DNA of 64,000 nt from an uncultured Verrucomicrobiota bacterium. Its GTDB lineage: Bacteria > Verrucomicrobiota > Verrucomicrobiia > Opitutales > Seribacteraceae. Of the stretch, positions 39,951 to 48,884 are shown piece by piece. Position numbers and translations under genes: made by a program. The stretch lies in the NCBI GenBank assembly GCA_902612125.1, contig CACMBV010000005.1, positions 1 to 64,000 on the forward strand. Reading direction: 5' to 3'. Numbering within the stretch: position 1 is the first letter of the stretch; every line of letters starts with the position of its first letter. Below the pieces are notes generated by a model. That model was not told the DNA's origin, ran no database searches, and saw nothing but the letters and a program-made list of their open reading frames with translations.

Positions 39951-41350
39951 AAGTTTTTTAATCTCTTGTATTCGGGCCGATTTTTCCATTCATTGAAATA
40001 TTTTTCATAGCTCTCTACTTCTGTCCAAAATATTCTTGGTGGCTGTGTCCGGACTTTGCCTTCAATGTAGTCTTTCCCGATAACACTGTTCCTTATCGAG
40101 ATCATACCAGCGTTCAAAAATTTATTTAAATTATTTAAAGTCTTACCTTCTTTATCTTTCAAATTGGTGGTTTCTGCCATATCTTTAGACAAGTCATAGA
40201 GTTCAAGTTTTGGACCATTTTTGCCCGGTAAGCTTAGTAGCTTCCAATTATTATCAATCACAGCCATCCTAGCATTGCTGCTAAAAATTAGCGGTTTTTT
40301 TCGCAAGGTAATTTCCCTTTTAAATAGTTTTGCTAGGCTTTCTCCATCTTGGGGATATAAGCATGATTCCTTGGGTAGACTAACGATCTCAGAAATAGTT
40401 GGAAAAATATCGACCGCCCCAGCTGGGTAACTGGTCTTTCTTGGCTTACTAATTCCTTGTGGCCACTCAATCACGCAAGGTACACGGATACCGCCCTCAT
40501 AAAGACTGCCCTTAAAATCCCTTAGACCTCCTGTCGTAGAAGGTTTTATCTTTGGTAAACCCCCGTTATCACTCATAAACCATAAAAGGGTGTTTTTTTC
40601 GATCGACAAATTACGAAGTCCTTTTCTTAGGTTTCCGATACTTCTATCCATTGCTTTGAGCTCTGCGTAGTGGTCCCTTGAAGACACATCAAGATCTGCA
40701 AAACAAGAGCGGTCTTTCTCCAGGGACATGAATGGAACATGAGGAGTACCGTACCAAACGACGCAAAAGAATGGAGTGCCTTTTTTCTTTTGCTCAGCTA
40801 TAAAGGATAAAGCTTCATCAATGATAATTTCAGAAGAATCACCCGTAAATTCTTCAAAGTTTCCATTCCGGCTCATGATCGGGTTAAGGTCAAAGAAATT
40901 GGTAACGGATACCCATTTTTGAAAACCAAAATCCTTTGGTCCATTTGGGTAAGACTTAAGAATGGGAACTCCTGGTCCTCTTAAACCGTTTAAATGCCAT
41001 TTACCGAAGTGGCCGGTAGCATAGCCCGCCTTTGATAAGGCCTCTGAGATAGTTTTTTCCTGCAAGCGGAGAGCATATCCGTGATTAAAAACCCCTGTCC
41101 GATCATGAGTGCGTCCCGTCAGCACAGTTGCCCTGGTTGGGGAACAGACGGGTCCACCAGCATAAAATCTTTTAAAACAAATCCCATTTTCTGCCATTTT
41201 ATCCAGGTTTGGTGTTTTTAGAACAGGGTGTTTCATGTAACCTGTCTGTCCCCAACCCTGGTCATCAGTCATAACCAGAATAATATTTGGTTTTGAATCC
41301 AAGCTTAAATTGACCAGTAAGAGCAAAGATAGAATTCTTAGTAAGCTCAT
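39947..41350 (-). CDS. Secreted sulfatase (CSPTR type)
   Basis: PNIILVMTDDQGWGQTGYMKHPVLKTPNLDKMAENGICFKRFYAGGPVCSPTRATVLTGR...FGKWHLNG...MSDNGG. Confidence 0.96.
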   Translation of the reverse strand: MSLLRILSLLLLVNLSLDSKPNIILVMTDDQGWGQTGYMKHPVLKTPNLDKMAENGICFKRFYAGGPVCSPTRATVLTGRTHDRTGVFNHGYALRLQEKTISEALSKAGYATGHFGKWHLNGLRGPGVPILKSYPNGPKDFGFQKWVSVTNFFDLNPIMSRNGNFEEFTGDSSEIIIDEALSFIAEQKKKGTPFFCVVWYGTPHVPFMSLEKDRSCFADLDVSSRDHYAELKAMDRSIGNLRKGLRNLSIEKNTLLWFMSDNGGLPKIKPSTTGGLRDFKGSLYEGGIRVPCVIEWPQGISKPRKTSYPAGAVDIFPTISEIVSLPKESCLYPQDGESLAKLFKREITLRKKPLIFSSNARMAVIDNNWKLLSLPGKNGPKLELYDLSKDMAETTNLKDKEGKTLNNLNKFLNAGMISIRNSVIGKDYIEGKVRTQPPRIFWTEVESYEKYFNEWKNRPEYKRLKNL

Positions 41351-41354
41351 ATAT

Positions 41355-44300
41355 TTATTTAACGGTTAAAATACCCTTCATGATTGTCCAGTGACCAGGG
41401 AAGGTGCACATGTATGGATATTCTCCAGGTTTCTTGGGTGCATTGAATCGAAGAATTTCTTTCTCTTCCTGCTTAAGCATTTTAGTATGTACAATTATTT
41501 TCTTTGAATCAGGTATAAATTGTCCTGTTTTTGCAGCATCAGGATCACTGGCCATCAAGTTTGCAGCCTGACCAATGTCTTCGAGAGAACCCGGTTCCAC
41601 GATTACAAAATTATGTGGTGTAGCATCGGGGTTGTAAAATTCCAGTCTAATGGGTTGGCCCTTTTTGGCTGAAATAGTTTCAAGATCAAAAAGCATTCTT
41701 TCTTTTAGGCATTTAATTTTTACTTTTAGTAAATTACGTTGGCGATCAAATTTAGAGTTCTTTTTAGATATCTCTATCTCTCTTTCTGTTCGCTTACTTT
41801 TACTTAAAATAGTGGCTATTTCTGGATGATCTATCCCAACTGTTTTTGGATCCCAAAAATTTCTCATTTTATGAGAACCAAGCGCTGTGATGATTGCATA
41901 ATTTAAGTGCTTTTCATTAGGTAATTCATTCATCTGCTTGAGAATATTAAATGCTTGCTTGGTTCCTACATAGCTACAAGCAATGGCAGCTTCCATTCTT
42001 ACTAATCCATTAGGGTCCTGGGCAGCCTGTTCCAGCAGTTTGTTTCCATCTTTAGTTTTTCCATGCCAGTATCTCAGTTGTTTTGCTGCGGCTGCTCTTG
42101 CATAATGATTATCTGAGTTGAGCAATTCCTTCAAAAGAGGAATATTTGACAGATCAAGATTTCTGTAAGCCCAAATAGCTTCAAGTTGATGATTTCTGTA
42201 TCTTAGATCCTGAGGATTCAGCTTTTCAACCCATTTATCAATTTCTCTTTTTACAATCTTAGGGTTTTTCTCCCTTAGCTCGCGTTTTGCCCAATAACGA
42301 TAACGGTATTCCTTCCTTTTTAATATATCCAATAGTGCTCCAATTGACACATTGTGAATCTTCGGAGGTGAAACAGGTTTCGCCCGCTTTGGCATAATTC
42401 TCCAGATTCTACCAGATAGTCGGTCCCGCCTTTCATCCCTAAGAGAATATTGGGCATGTCCCTTGACCGGGTTATACCAGTCACAAACATACATGGCCCC
42501 CATTGGACCGTACCGCAGATCAACCGGAATAAAACTTAGGTTTTTTGAAAAGATGATGTCCGACACATATTTTTCTTCATAACCAAACTCATATTCATTC
42601 CACTCCAAAAGCTCCACGCGGTTTGTGGGTTTATAACGAACTTTTACCATCATACCCTGTAGATCATCCGGCCAGTTGGGAAAATCTATAAACTCTTGTC
42701 CGCAAACTCCTGAGTAAGCCTGCATTCCATTAGGGCGTGGATGTTGTTCGGGGTATGGAGGGTCAAGAGCGTGATGAGCTGAAGCAAAAATAGGATAACT
42801 AGCGACATGGTTTCCCCACTCATCGAAGGTTATTCCCCATGGATTGGTACTTGGGTGACTGCCAAAAGATGTTAAACGATGTTTTTTTGGCTCCCATGTA
42901 AACCAACCACTATTTTTTTGCCTGACTGGTCCGTAGGGAGTTTCAACCTGAGAATGATGAAAAATTGACTCGCGGAAAATTAGATCACCATCAGGAGTCC
43001 ATGCGAAATCATGAAGGGCGTGATGTGAATCCTCGCATCCAAACCCGGTCAATGGAATCTCCCTTAGATCTGCTTTACCGTCGCCATCCGTATCCTTGAG
43101 AAAAGTCATGTGCGGTTCTTCCGAAACATAAACGCCTCCATTTCCAAATTCAAAAGATAAGGGAACATTGAGTCCCTCGGCCCAAACCGAGCATTTGTCC
43201 GCCTTTCCATCCTTATCTAAATCCTCAAGGATTACGATTTTATCATTGGGTGACTGGCCTGGGTATACATGGGGATAAGTCGTGGAACAACTGACCCACA
43301 TTCTGCCTTGTGAATCCCATCGCATTTGTATGGGGCAAGCAATGTCCGGAAACTCTTCTTCACTGGCAAAAAGAGATACTTCAAAACGGGGGTCTATTTC
43401 AAAGGCATCCAATTCCTGCTGAGGATTCATCCATTGGTTCGCACCTCGACTCTGTTGGGTTTTAGGAAGAGGAGGAACATTGGAATCATCAATAATTGGG
43501 CTGGGGTTCTCTCCTTTTACGAGTCGATGAATTCTTTGATCTCTATTCGATGTCATAAGATCAAAATTCTTCATCGCTGGTAAAAAATCGAGGTATCCGT
43601 ATTTCCCTTTTCTTCCTCCGGTGTAATAGAAAGTGTTGAGAGGTCGATACCGGTAGAAATGCTGGGTATTTTTTTCTAATACAGCTGCACGGACATCCTG
43701 GTTTAATTGAGGAGGAGAATTTCCAGTGAGGCTCTCATACAGAATTTTGGCAAGTTGCTGGTACCCGAATTCATTCAAGTGACATCCATTTATGGTTAAG
43801 TTCCTCGTGGTGTCTTTCATCGATTTAGAAATAGGAGAGTAGCAGTCAATGAAACCCACTTCTTCCATTGCACATATCTCTTGCATAGCCTTGGTGTAGG
43901 CAAGGATTCTGCGGTTATTCATATTACCAGCGTCGACTCCCTCGACATTTTCATTGGCAATTGGAGAAACCAATACCACTTCCGGAGCTGAAACTCCATT
44001 GTAACTGGCTGCTTTAAGATTAGCTAAATAAGACTGAAGGCGGATTTTGAAGTTGGATATTTTTTCAATTCCTGCGAATGATTCATTATACCCGAAGGCT
44101 GCGATGATAATGTCAGCATTCATTGCAGTAAGATGTTGATTAGTATCGGCGAAATTATCGGGTCTGGGTTGCAGGTCAATTTCATCGGCTGACCATGCAA
44201 GATTACGAACAATTAACTCATGGGTTGGGTGACCCTGTTGAAGAAGGGCTTCAAAATGACCAAAATCTCTCATTCGGTCAAAGAGGGTATTACCAATCAG

Positions 44301-44474
44301 GGCGATGCGCTCTTTTTTTCCTAATTTTAGGGGTAGTGCCGTTTTAACCGGCTGGGCAGGGGTTGCTCTTTCAGCACTTTGAGCGAACAGAGCGTACTTT
44401 TGATAATCTTCTTCTCCACCTCTGGCTATGAGGCTGGTAAGAAAATACAGGTAAGTGACTGTGCAGAATTTCAT
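41355..44474 (-). CDS. Multidomain protein: SGNH-like + PVC-type membrane-bound dehydrogenase (beta-propeller) + HEAT repeats + C-terminal cupredoxin
   Basis: ERIALIGNTLFDRMRDFGHFEALL...AAFGYNESFAG (SGNH-like); FEIDPRFEVSLFASEEEFPDIACPIQMRWDSQGRMWVSCSTTYPHVYPGQSPNDKIVILEDLDKDGKAD (PVC dehydrogenase); C-term ATPHNFVIVEPG...YPYMCTFPGHWTIMKGILTVK (type-1 copper). Likely start at 44474. Confidence 0.9.
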   Translation of the reverse strand: MKFCTVTYLYFLTSLIARGGEEDYQKYALFAQSAERATPAQPVKTALPLKLGKKERIALIGNTLFDRMRDFGHFEALLQQGHPTHELIVRNLAWSADEIDLQPRPDNFADTNQHLTAMNADIIIAAFGYNESFAGIEKISNFKIRLQSYLANLKAASYNGVSAPEVVLVSPIANENVEGVDAGNMNNRRILAYTKAMQEICAMEEVGFIDCYSPISKSMKDTTRNLTINGCHLNEFGYQQLAKILYESLTGNSPPQLNQDVRAAVLEKNTQHFYRYRPLNTFYYTGGRKGKYGYLDFLPAMKNFDLMTSNRDQRIHRLVKGENPSPIIDDSNVPPLPKTQQSRGANQWMNPQQELDAFEIDPRFEVSLFASEEEFPDIACPIQMRWDSQGRMWVSCSTTYPHVYPGQSPNDKIVILEDLDKDGKADKCSVWAEGLNVPLSFEFGNGGVYVSEEPHMTFLKDTDGDGKADLREIPLTGFGCEDSHHALHDFAWTPDGDLIFRESIFHHSQVETPYGPVRQKNSGWFTWEPKKHRLTSFGSHPSTNPWGITFDEWGNHVASYPIFASAHHALDPPYPEQHPRPNGMQAYSGVCGQEFIDFPNWPDDLQGMMVKVRYKPTNRVELLEWNEYEFGYEEKYVSDIIFSKNLSFIPVDLRYGPMGAMYVCDWYNPVKGHAQYSLRDERRDRLSGRIWRIMPKRAKPVSPPKIHNVSIGALLDILKRKEYRYRYWAKRELREKNPKIVKREIDKWVEKLNPQDLRYRNHQLEAIWAYRNLDLSNIPLLKELLNSDNHYARAAAAKQLRYWHGKTKDGNKLLEQAAQDPNGLVRMEAAIACSYVGTKQAFNILKQMNELPNEKHLNYAIITALGSHKMRNFWDPKTVGIDHPEIATILSKSKRTEREIEISKKNSKFDRQRNLLKVKIKCLKERMLFDLETISAKKGQPIRLEFYNPDATPHNFVIVEPGSLEDIGQAANLMASDPDAAKTGQFIPDSKKIIVHTKMLKQEEKEILRFNAPKKPGEYPYMCTFPGHWTIMKGILTVK

Positions 44475-44681
44475 CTTCAATTCGGTTTGGGCTAAGCAGA
44501 AAATTAGAGTACAGATTTCATTTTTGAGAATAACATGCCAAATTTGGCGAGGTAAAAATTTGCCAAACATCGAGATTTTATTGTTACCCATGCATCAATT
44601 TGTAGGGTGTTTGTAAGAAAAAGTTTTAGATATTACCACTTTCGAGTTCTAATTTTTCAAAAGATTATATCAACTACTGAA

Positions 44682-46166
44682 ATGAACCAATTGAAGTTAG
44701 TACTTTTAATTGCACCGTTTCTGATTGCCCATCTCATTCATGCCCTTCCCTTTGGAGTAAAACCCAATGTCATTCTTGTAATTACTGATGATCAGGGTTA
44801 CGGCCCGATCGGTAAACATGGAAACCCATGGATTAAAACTCCCAATCTGGATAAGCTTTATGGCCAGAGCACACGCTTCGAGAGATTTTTGGTCAGTCCA
44901 ACTTGCTCTCCTACGCGTGCAGCACTGATGTCAGGTAGACATCCCATGAAGAATGGTATTACCCACACTATTCTTGAACGTGAAAGAATGGCATTAAGTA
45001 CGGTCACCCTGCCCCAGGTTTTAAAAAATGCCGGATATACCTCGGGGATTTTTGGAAAATGGCACTTGGGCGACGAGGAACCTTATCAACCCAATAATAG
45101 AGGTTTTGATGAGGCCTTTATCCATGGTGCTGGAGGCATCGGTCAAAAGTTTAACTGTTCCTGTGCTGATGTTCCGGGAAATAAATATTTTGATCCGGTT
45201 ATCAGGCACAATGGTTCATTTGTTAAAACCATAGGGTATTGCACCGATATTTTTTTTACCGCAGGTCTAGGCTGGATGAAACAAGTGAGCGAAAAGAAAA
45301 AGCCATTTTTTGCCTATATTTCAACAAATGCACCACATGGACCATTTATTGCTCCCCCTCAAAATGCGAAACGATTCACAGACCTCGGCTTCTCCGAAAG
45401 AGATGCCGGCTTTTATGGAATGATCGAGAATATAGATGAGAACATGGGTCGTCTTTTGGAAAAACTTGATCAATGGGATCTAAGCAAAAACACTATTCTT
45501 ATATTTATGTCTGACAATGGTTCAGTAGGAGGAATGGTTCGAGAAGGCTCGAAACTAGGAACTAGTAAAGACGGAAAGCCCATGGAAGGTTTTAACGCAG
45601 GGATGAAAGGTGCAAAGGGCTCTGCAGACGAAGGTGGTGTCCGAGTCCCCTTTTTCATCCGCTGGCCGGGTAAATTCTCGCCGGGAAAAGTGGTAGAAAG
45701 AATTACTGCTCACATTGACCTTTTGCCAACACTCGCGGATATTGCGGGAATTAGCAAATTGCCGAAAGGCCAAATCGATGGACGAAGCCTCGTTCCTCTA
45801 CTTAAGAACCCCAAGGCAGAGTGGAGGGATCGCTATCTATTTACCCATAAAGGACGCTGGAAAACAGGTACTGAACCAACAGAGCGAAAGTGGAAAGGTT
45901 TTGCTGTCAGGAATGAGCGTTTTCGCCTGGTAGAGAATAACCTATACGATCTAGAAGCAGATCCCGGTCAAACTATAAATATAGCGGATAAACATCCGAA
46001 AGTGGTTAAGTCAATGAGAGAAGCATATGAAAGCTTTTGGAAAGAAACAAGGCCCTTGATGGTCAACGAGGAAGTGAACATGTCCGCGACCCGACCCTAC
46101 CATGTGCTCTATGAAAAACAGTTGAAGAATGAAGGTATAACCATCTGGCGTAAGCCTCACCTCTGA
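44682..46166 (+). CDS. Secreted sulfatase (CSPTR type)
   Basis: PNVILVITDDQGYGPIGKHGNPWIKTPNLDKLYGQSTRFERFLVSPTCSPTRAALMSGR...FGKWHLGDEEPYQPNNRGFDE. Likely start ATG at 44682. Confidence 0.96.
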   Translation: MNQLKLVLLIAPFLIAHLIHALPFGVKPNVILVITDDQGYGPIGKHGNPWIKTPNLDKLYGQSTRFERFLVSPTCSPTRAALMSGRHPMKNGITHTILERERMALSTVTLPQVLKNAGYTSGIFGKWHLGDEEPYQPNNRGFDEAFIHGAGGIGQKFNCSCADVPGNKYFDPVIRHNGSFVKTIGYCTDIFFTAGLGWMKQVSEKKKPFFAYISTNAPHGPFIAPPQNAKRFTDLGFSERDAGFYGMIENIDENMGRLLEKLDQWDLSKNTILIFMSDNGSVGGMVREGSKLGTSKDGKPMEGFNAGMKGAKGSADEGGVRVPFFIRWPGKFSPGKVVERITAHIDLLPTLADIAGISKLPKGQIDGRSLVPLLKNPKAEWRDRYLFTHKGRWKTGTEPTERKWKGFAVRNERFRLVENNLYDLEADPGQTINIADKHPKVVKSMREAYESFWKETRPLMVNEEVNMSATRPYHVLYEKQLKNEGITIWRKPHL

Positions 46167-46312
46167 TTATCCAACCTGCTAATATCACCGTTCCTAAGTT
46201 GCGATTTCATTGAACTTTTACAATCAAATTTCAAACCAAGAGCTTATTCGTAATTGCTTGCAAGTAGGGTGCGTGCTTGGTATTTCTAATCGCTTTTTAC
46301 CCTCAATAAGTC

Positions 46313-46975
46313 ATGTCAGAATTAAGCGATTTAACCCTAAAGTATTCACCTCGAGACAAAACAGGAACAAGTGCAAGCAAACAAATCCGTTTACAAGGTC
46401 TTATCCCCGCAATTCTTTATGGTAAGGAAACGAACCGATCTTTATCTGTTGATGATAAAGAGATGCGTATACTTTTACGCAAAGCAGCAGGAACCTCTTC
46501 CTTGATGAGGCTGATTGGAGAAAGCGGAGAAGACGAGTTAGTTTTGATCAAGGAATTGCAGGAAAATAAAATTCGGGATAAGATTCTTCATATTGACTTT
46601 GTGGAGGTAAAAAGGGGAGAAGATCTCGAGACTTCAATTCCCCTGAGTTTAATAGGTGAAGCGGAAGGGGTTAAAACACATGGAGGAATTTTGGAAGTAC
46701 TCGCTGATGATATCGAGATTCGTTGTCGTCCCAGTAAATTGCCCTCAGCTATTGAACTTGATATCAGCAATCTTGGTCTTGGAGAGAACTTACAAGTTAA
46801 AGATCTACCTATAATTGAAGGGATATCTTATACATCATCGGAAGAAACAATTTTGGTATCCTGCGTAGGCAGTGCCAGCGGACGCTCGGGATCAGACGAA
46901 GGAGAGGAGTCTGAACATTCCACGGAAGCTATCGATAGCAGTGGCGATACATCTGGGGTTAATACCTCCCAGTAG
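46313..46975 (+). CDS. rplY: 50S ribosomal protein L25 (Ctc-type, with acidic/Ser tail)
   Basis: TSASKQIRLQGLIPAILYGKETNRSLSVDDKEM...LHIDFVEVKRGEDLETSIPLSLIGEAEGVK; directly upstream of pth. Confidence 0.95.
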   Translation: MSELSDLTLKYSPRDKTGTSASKQIRLQGLIPAILYGKETNRSLSVDDKEMRILLRKAAGTSSLMRLIGESGEDELVLIKELQENKIRDKILHIDFVEVKRGEDLETSIPLSLIGEAEGVKTHGGILEVLADDIEIRCRPSKLPSAIELDISNLGLGENLQVKDLPIIEGISYTSSEETILVSCVGSASGRSGSDEGEESEHSTEAIDSSGDTSGVNTSQ

Positions 46976-46997
46976 AATTATCTAACCAGCATGCCGA

Positions 46998-47597
46998 GTG
47001 TCTTGCATAGCCATAGTAGGTTTAGGAAATCCAGGGACTCAATATGTTAATTCAAGGCATAATTTGGGCTTTTGGCTATTAAATAAATTGGCAGAATCGC
47101 AAAAGATTAATTTCACAGAGAAATCAAAATATTGTGCAGAAGTTTCTAAAATCTCTTTGCAGGAAAAATCCTTTATGCTTGTTAAGCCACTCACCTATAT
47201 GAACGAAAGCGGCAAATTTTTGAAAGGTTTGCTTGCAAACAATAATTGTGATTTGAGCAGATCTATTCTTGTTCATGACGAAATTACTATACCAGTTGGT
47301 CAAATGAAAATCTCAATAGGAAAAGGAGACGGCGGACATAATGGAGTAAAAAGTGTATTTTCCGAGCTCAGGTTCAACTTAATCCGTCTTCGCCTTGGCA
47401 TCGGATCGAAGCAAAACCCAGAAATGGATTTAGCCAAGCATGTTTTGTCAAAATTTACTTTAAAAGAAAAAGCTACCTTGGAGATGCAGGCTAGGCATTT
47501 CCTCAATGCCCTGAATTCCCTAATGACAGAGGGAGTCGAAAAAGCTATGAATCTCTATAATCAATCCCTTCCCCTCAATTTTAATCATGAAAAATAA
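46998..47597 (+). CDS. pth: Peptidyl-tRNA hydrolase
   Basis: IAIVGLGNPGTQYVNSRHNLGFWLLNKLA...KPLTYMNESGKFLKG...VHDEITIPVGQMKISIGKGDGGHNGVKSV. GTG start. Confidence 0.97.
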   Translation: MSCIAIVGLGNPGTQYVNSRHNLGFWLLNKLAESQKINFTEKSKYCAEVSKISLQEKSFMLVKPLTYMNESGKFLKGLLANNNCDLSRSILVHDEITIPVGQMKISIGKGDGGHNGVKSVFSELRFNLIRLRLGIGSKQNPEMDLAKHVLSKFTLKEKATLEMQARHFLNALNSLMTEGVEKAMNLYNQSLPLNFNHEK

Positions 47598-47874
47598 TTA
47601 TCTAGCAACTATTGTATTCGATCCAAAAGGCTCCAGTGGATCAACTGATGAAGTGATTCCTAAACTGAGCAAAATCATTGTAAGTGCGGATGGAGAAGTC
47701 CAAAAAGTTGAAAGCCAGGGAACCCACGACTTTGCTTATCCACAAAAGGGAAAAGCAAGTGGAGGAGTCTATTTGCAATTCGAACTTTCGGGTGATCCTG
47801 AAATGCCTTCACGCTTGAAAGCAAAGTTACGTCTCGAAAAAAAGGTTGATCGCGTTTTGATTGAGCGCAAATAA
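47587..47874 (+). CDS. rpsF: 30S ribosomal protein S6
   Basis: NYLATIVFDPKGSSGSTDEVIPKLSKIIVSADGEVQKVESQGTHDFAYP; upstream of ssb. Confidence 0.93.
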   Translation: MKNNYLATIVFDPKGSSGSTDEVIPKLSKIIVSADGEVQKVESQGTHDFAYPQKGKASGGVYLQFELSGDPEMPSRLKAKLRLEKKVDRVLIERK

Positions 47875-47880
47875 TAATAG

Positions 47881-48354
47881 ATGGCCTCTCTGAATAAAGT
47901 TTTACTCATTGGGAATCTGACTCGGGACCCTGATGTTAAGATGCTTTCAAACGGTCGACCCGTTTGTAATTTTGGGTTGGCTTTAAATCGTAACTATAAG
48001 GATGCGGAAGGTAACCGCAAAGAAGAAGTAACTTTTGTCGATGTCGAATGCTATGGTCCTCGTGCGGAGGCCGTCGGAAGATTTTTCACCAAAGGCAGAT
48101 CAATATTTGTGGAAGGCAGACTGAAGTTTGACCAGTGGGAATCCAAGGAAGGTGAAAAAAGAAGTGCCTTACGGGTAGTTTTGGATAACTTTGAATTTGT
48201 TGACTCCAAACAGGAAGCTTCTGGATTGGGCGAAAGGCAACCAGATATTGACACCCCTCCCAAAGTGGAGACCCCCAGAAATCAATCCTCATCTATGACC
48301 AGCAATCCTATTCCGAAGTCCGATCCTGATCTCGACGAAGATGTCCCCTTCTAA
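47881..48354 (+). CDS. ssb: Single-stranded DNA-binding protein
   Basis: SLNKVLLIGNLTRDPDVKMLSNGRPVCNFGLALNRNYKD...and acidic C-terminal tip DPDLDEDVPF. Confidence 0.98.
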   Translation: MASLNKVLLIGNLTRDPDVKMLSNGRPVCNFGLALNRNYKDAEGNRKEEVTFVDVECYGPRAEAVGRFFTKGRSIFVEGRLKFDQWESKEGEKRSALRVVLDNFEFVDSKQEASGLGERQPDIDTPPKVETPRNQSSSMTSNPIPKSDPDLDEDVPF

Positions 48355-48384
48355 ATATAAAACCACTTTCACCCCTCATTGATT

Positions 48385-48861
48385 ATGCCTATAACTGAAA
48401 TTTTACTTCTTGAACCAATCGAAAACCTAGGATCTGAAGGTGATATCGTAAAGGTCCGTCCCGGCTATGCCAGAAATTTTCTTTTTCCTCGCAATAAAGC
48501 CCTGCCCCTCAATCAGGCAAACAAAAAGAGACTTGATGCTCTTAAGGTTGCTCGAGCTGCAAGGGAATCTGAAGAAATTTGGGGAGCACAAGAAATTGCT
48601 TCCAAGTTGAACGATATTTCCGTTGCTGTCGCCGTGAAGACTGGTTCTGGAGGTAAATTGTTTGGTTCGGTTACTGCCCAGCAGCTTTTAGGAAAGCTTG
48701 AAGAAAAGGGTTTTAATTTAGATAAAAAACACCTCGTTAAGTTTACACCCATTAAGGAATTGGGACAAACGGAAGTCGTTTGTCAATTGCACAAGGATGT
48801 TTCTGCTCAATTCAAAGTTGAAGTAGTTTCAGAGAATCCAATCGAAGAAGTAGCTAAATAA
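48385..48861 (+). CDS. rplI: 50S ribosomal protein L9
   Basis: ITEILLLEPIENLGSEGDIVKVRPGYARNFLFPRNKALPLNQANKKRL. Confidence 0.97.
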   Translation: MPITEILLLEPIENLGSEGDIVKVRPGYARNFLFPRNKALPLNQANKKRLDALKVARAARESEEIWGAQEIASKLNDISVAVAVKTGSGGKLFGSVTAQQLLGKLEEKGFNLDKKHLVKFTPIKELGQTEVVCQLHKDVSAQFKVEVVSENPIEEVAK

Positions 48862-48884
48862 ACTTCGTAGAGGCGATACCAGGT

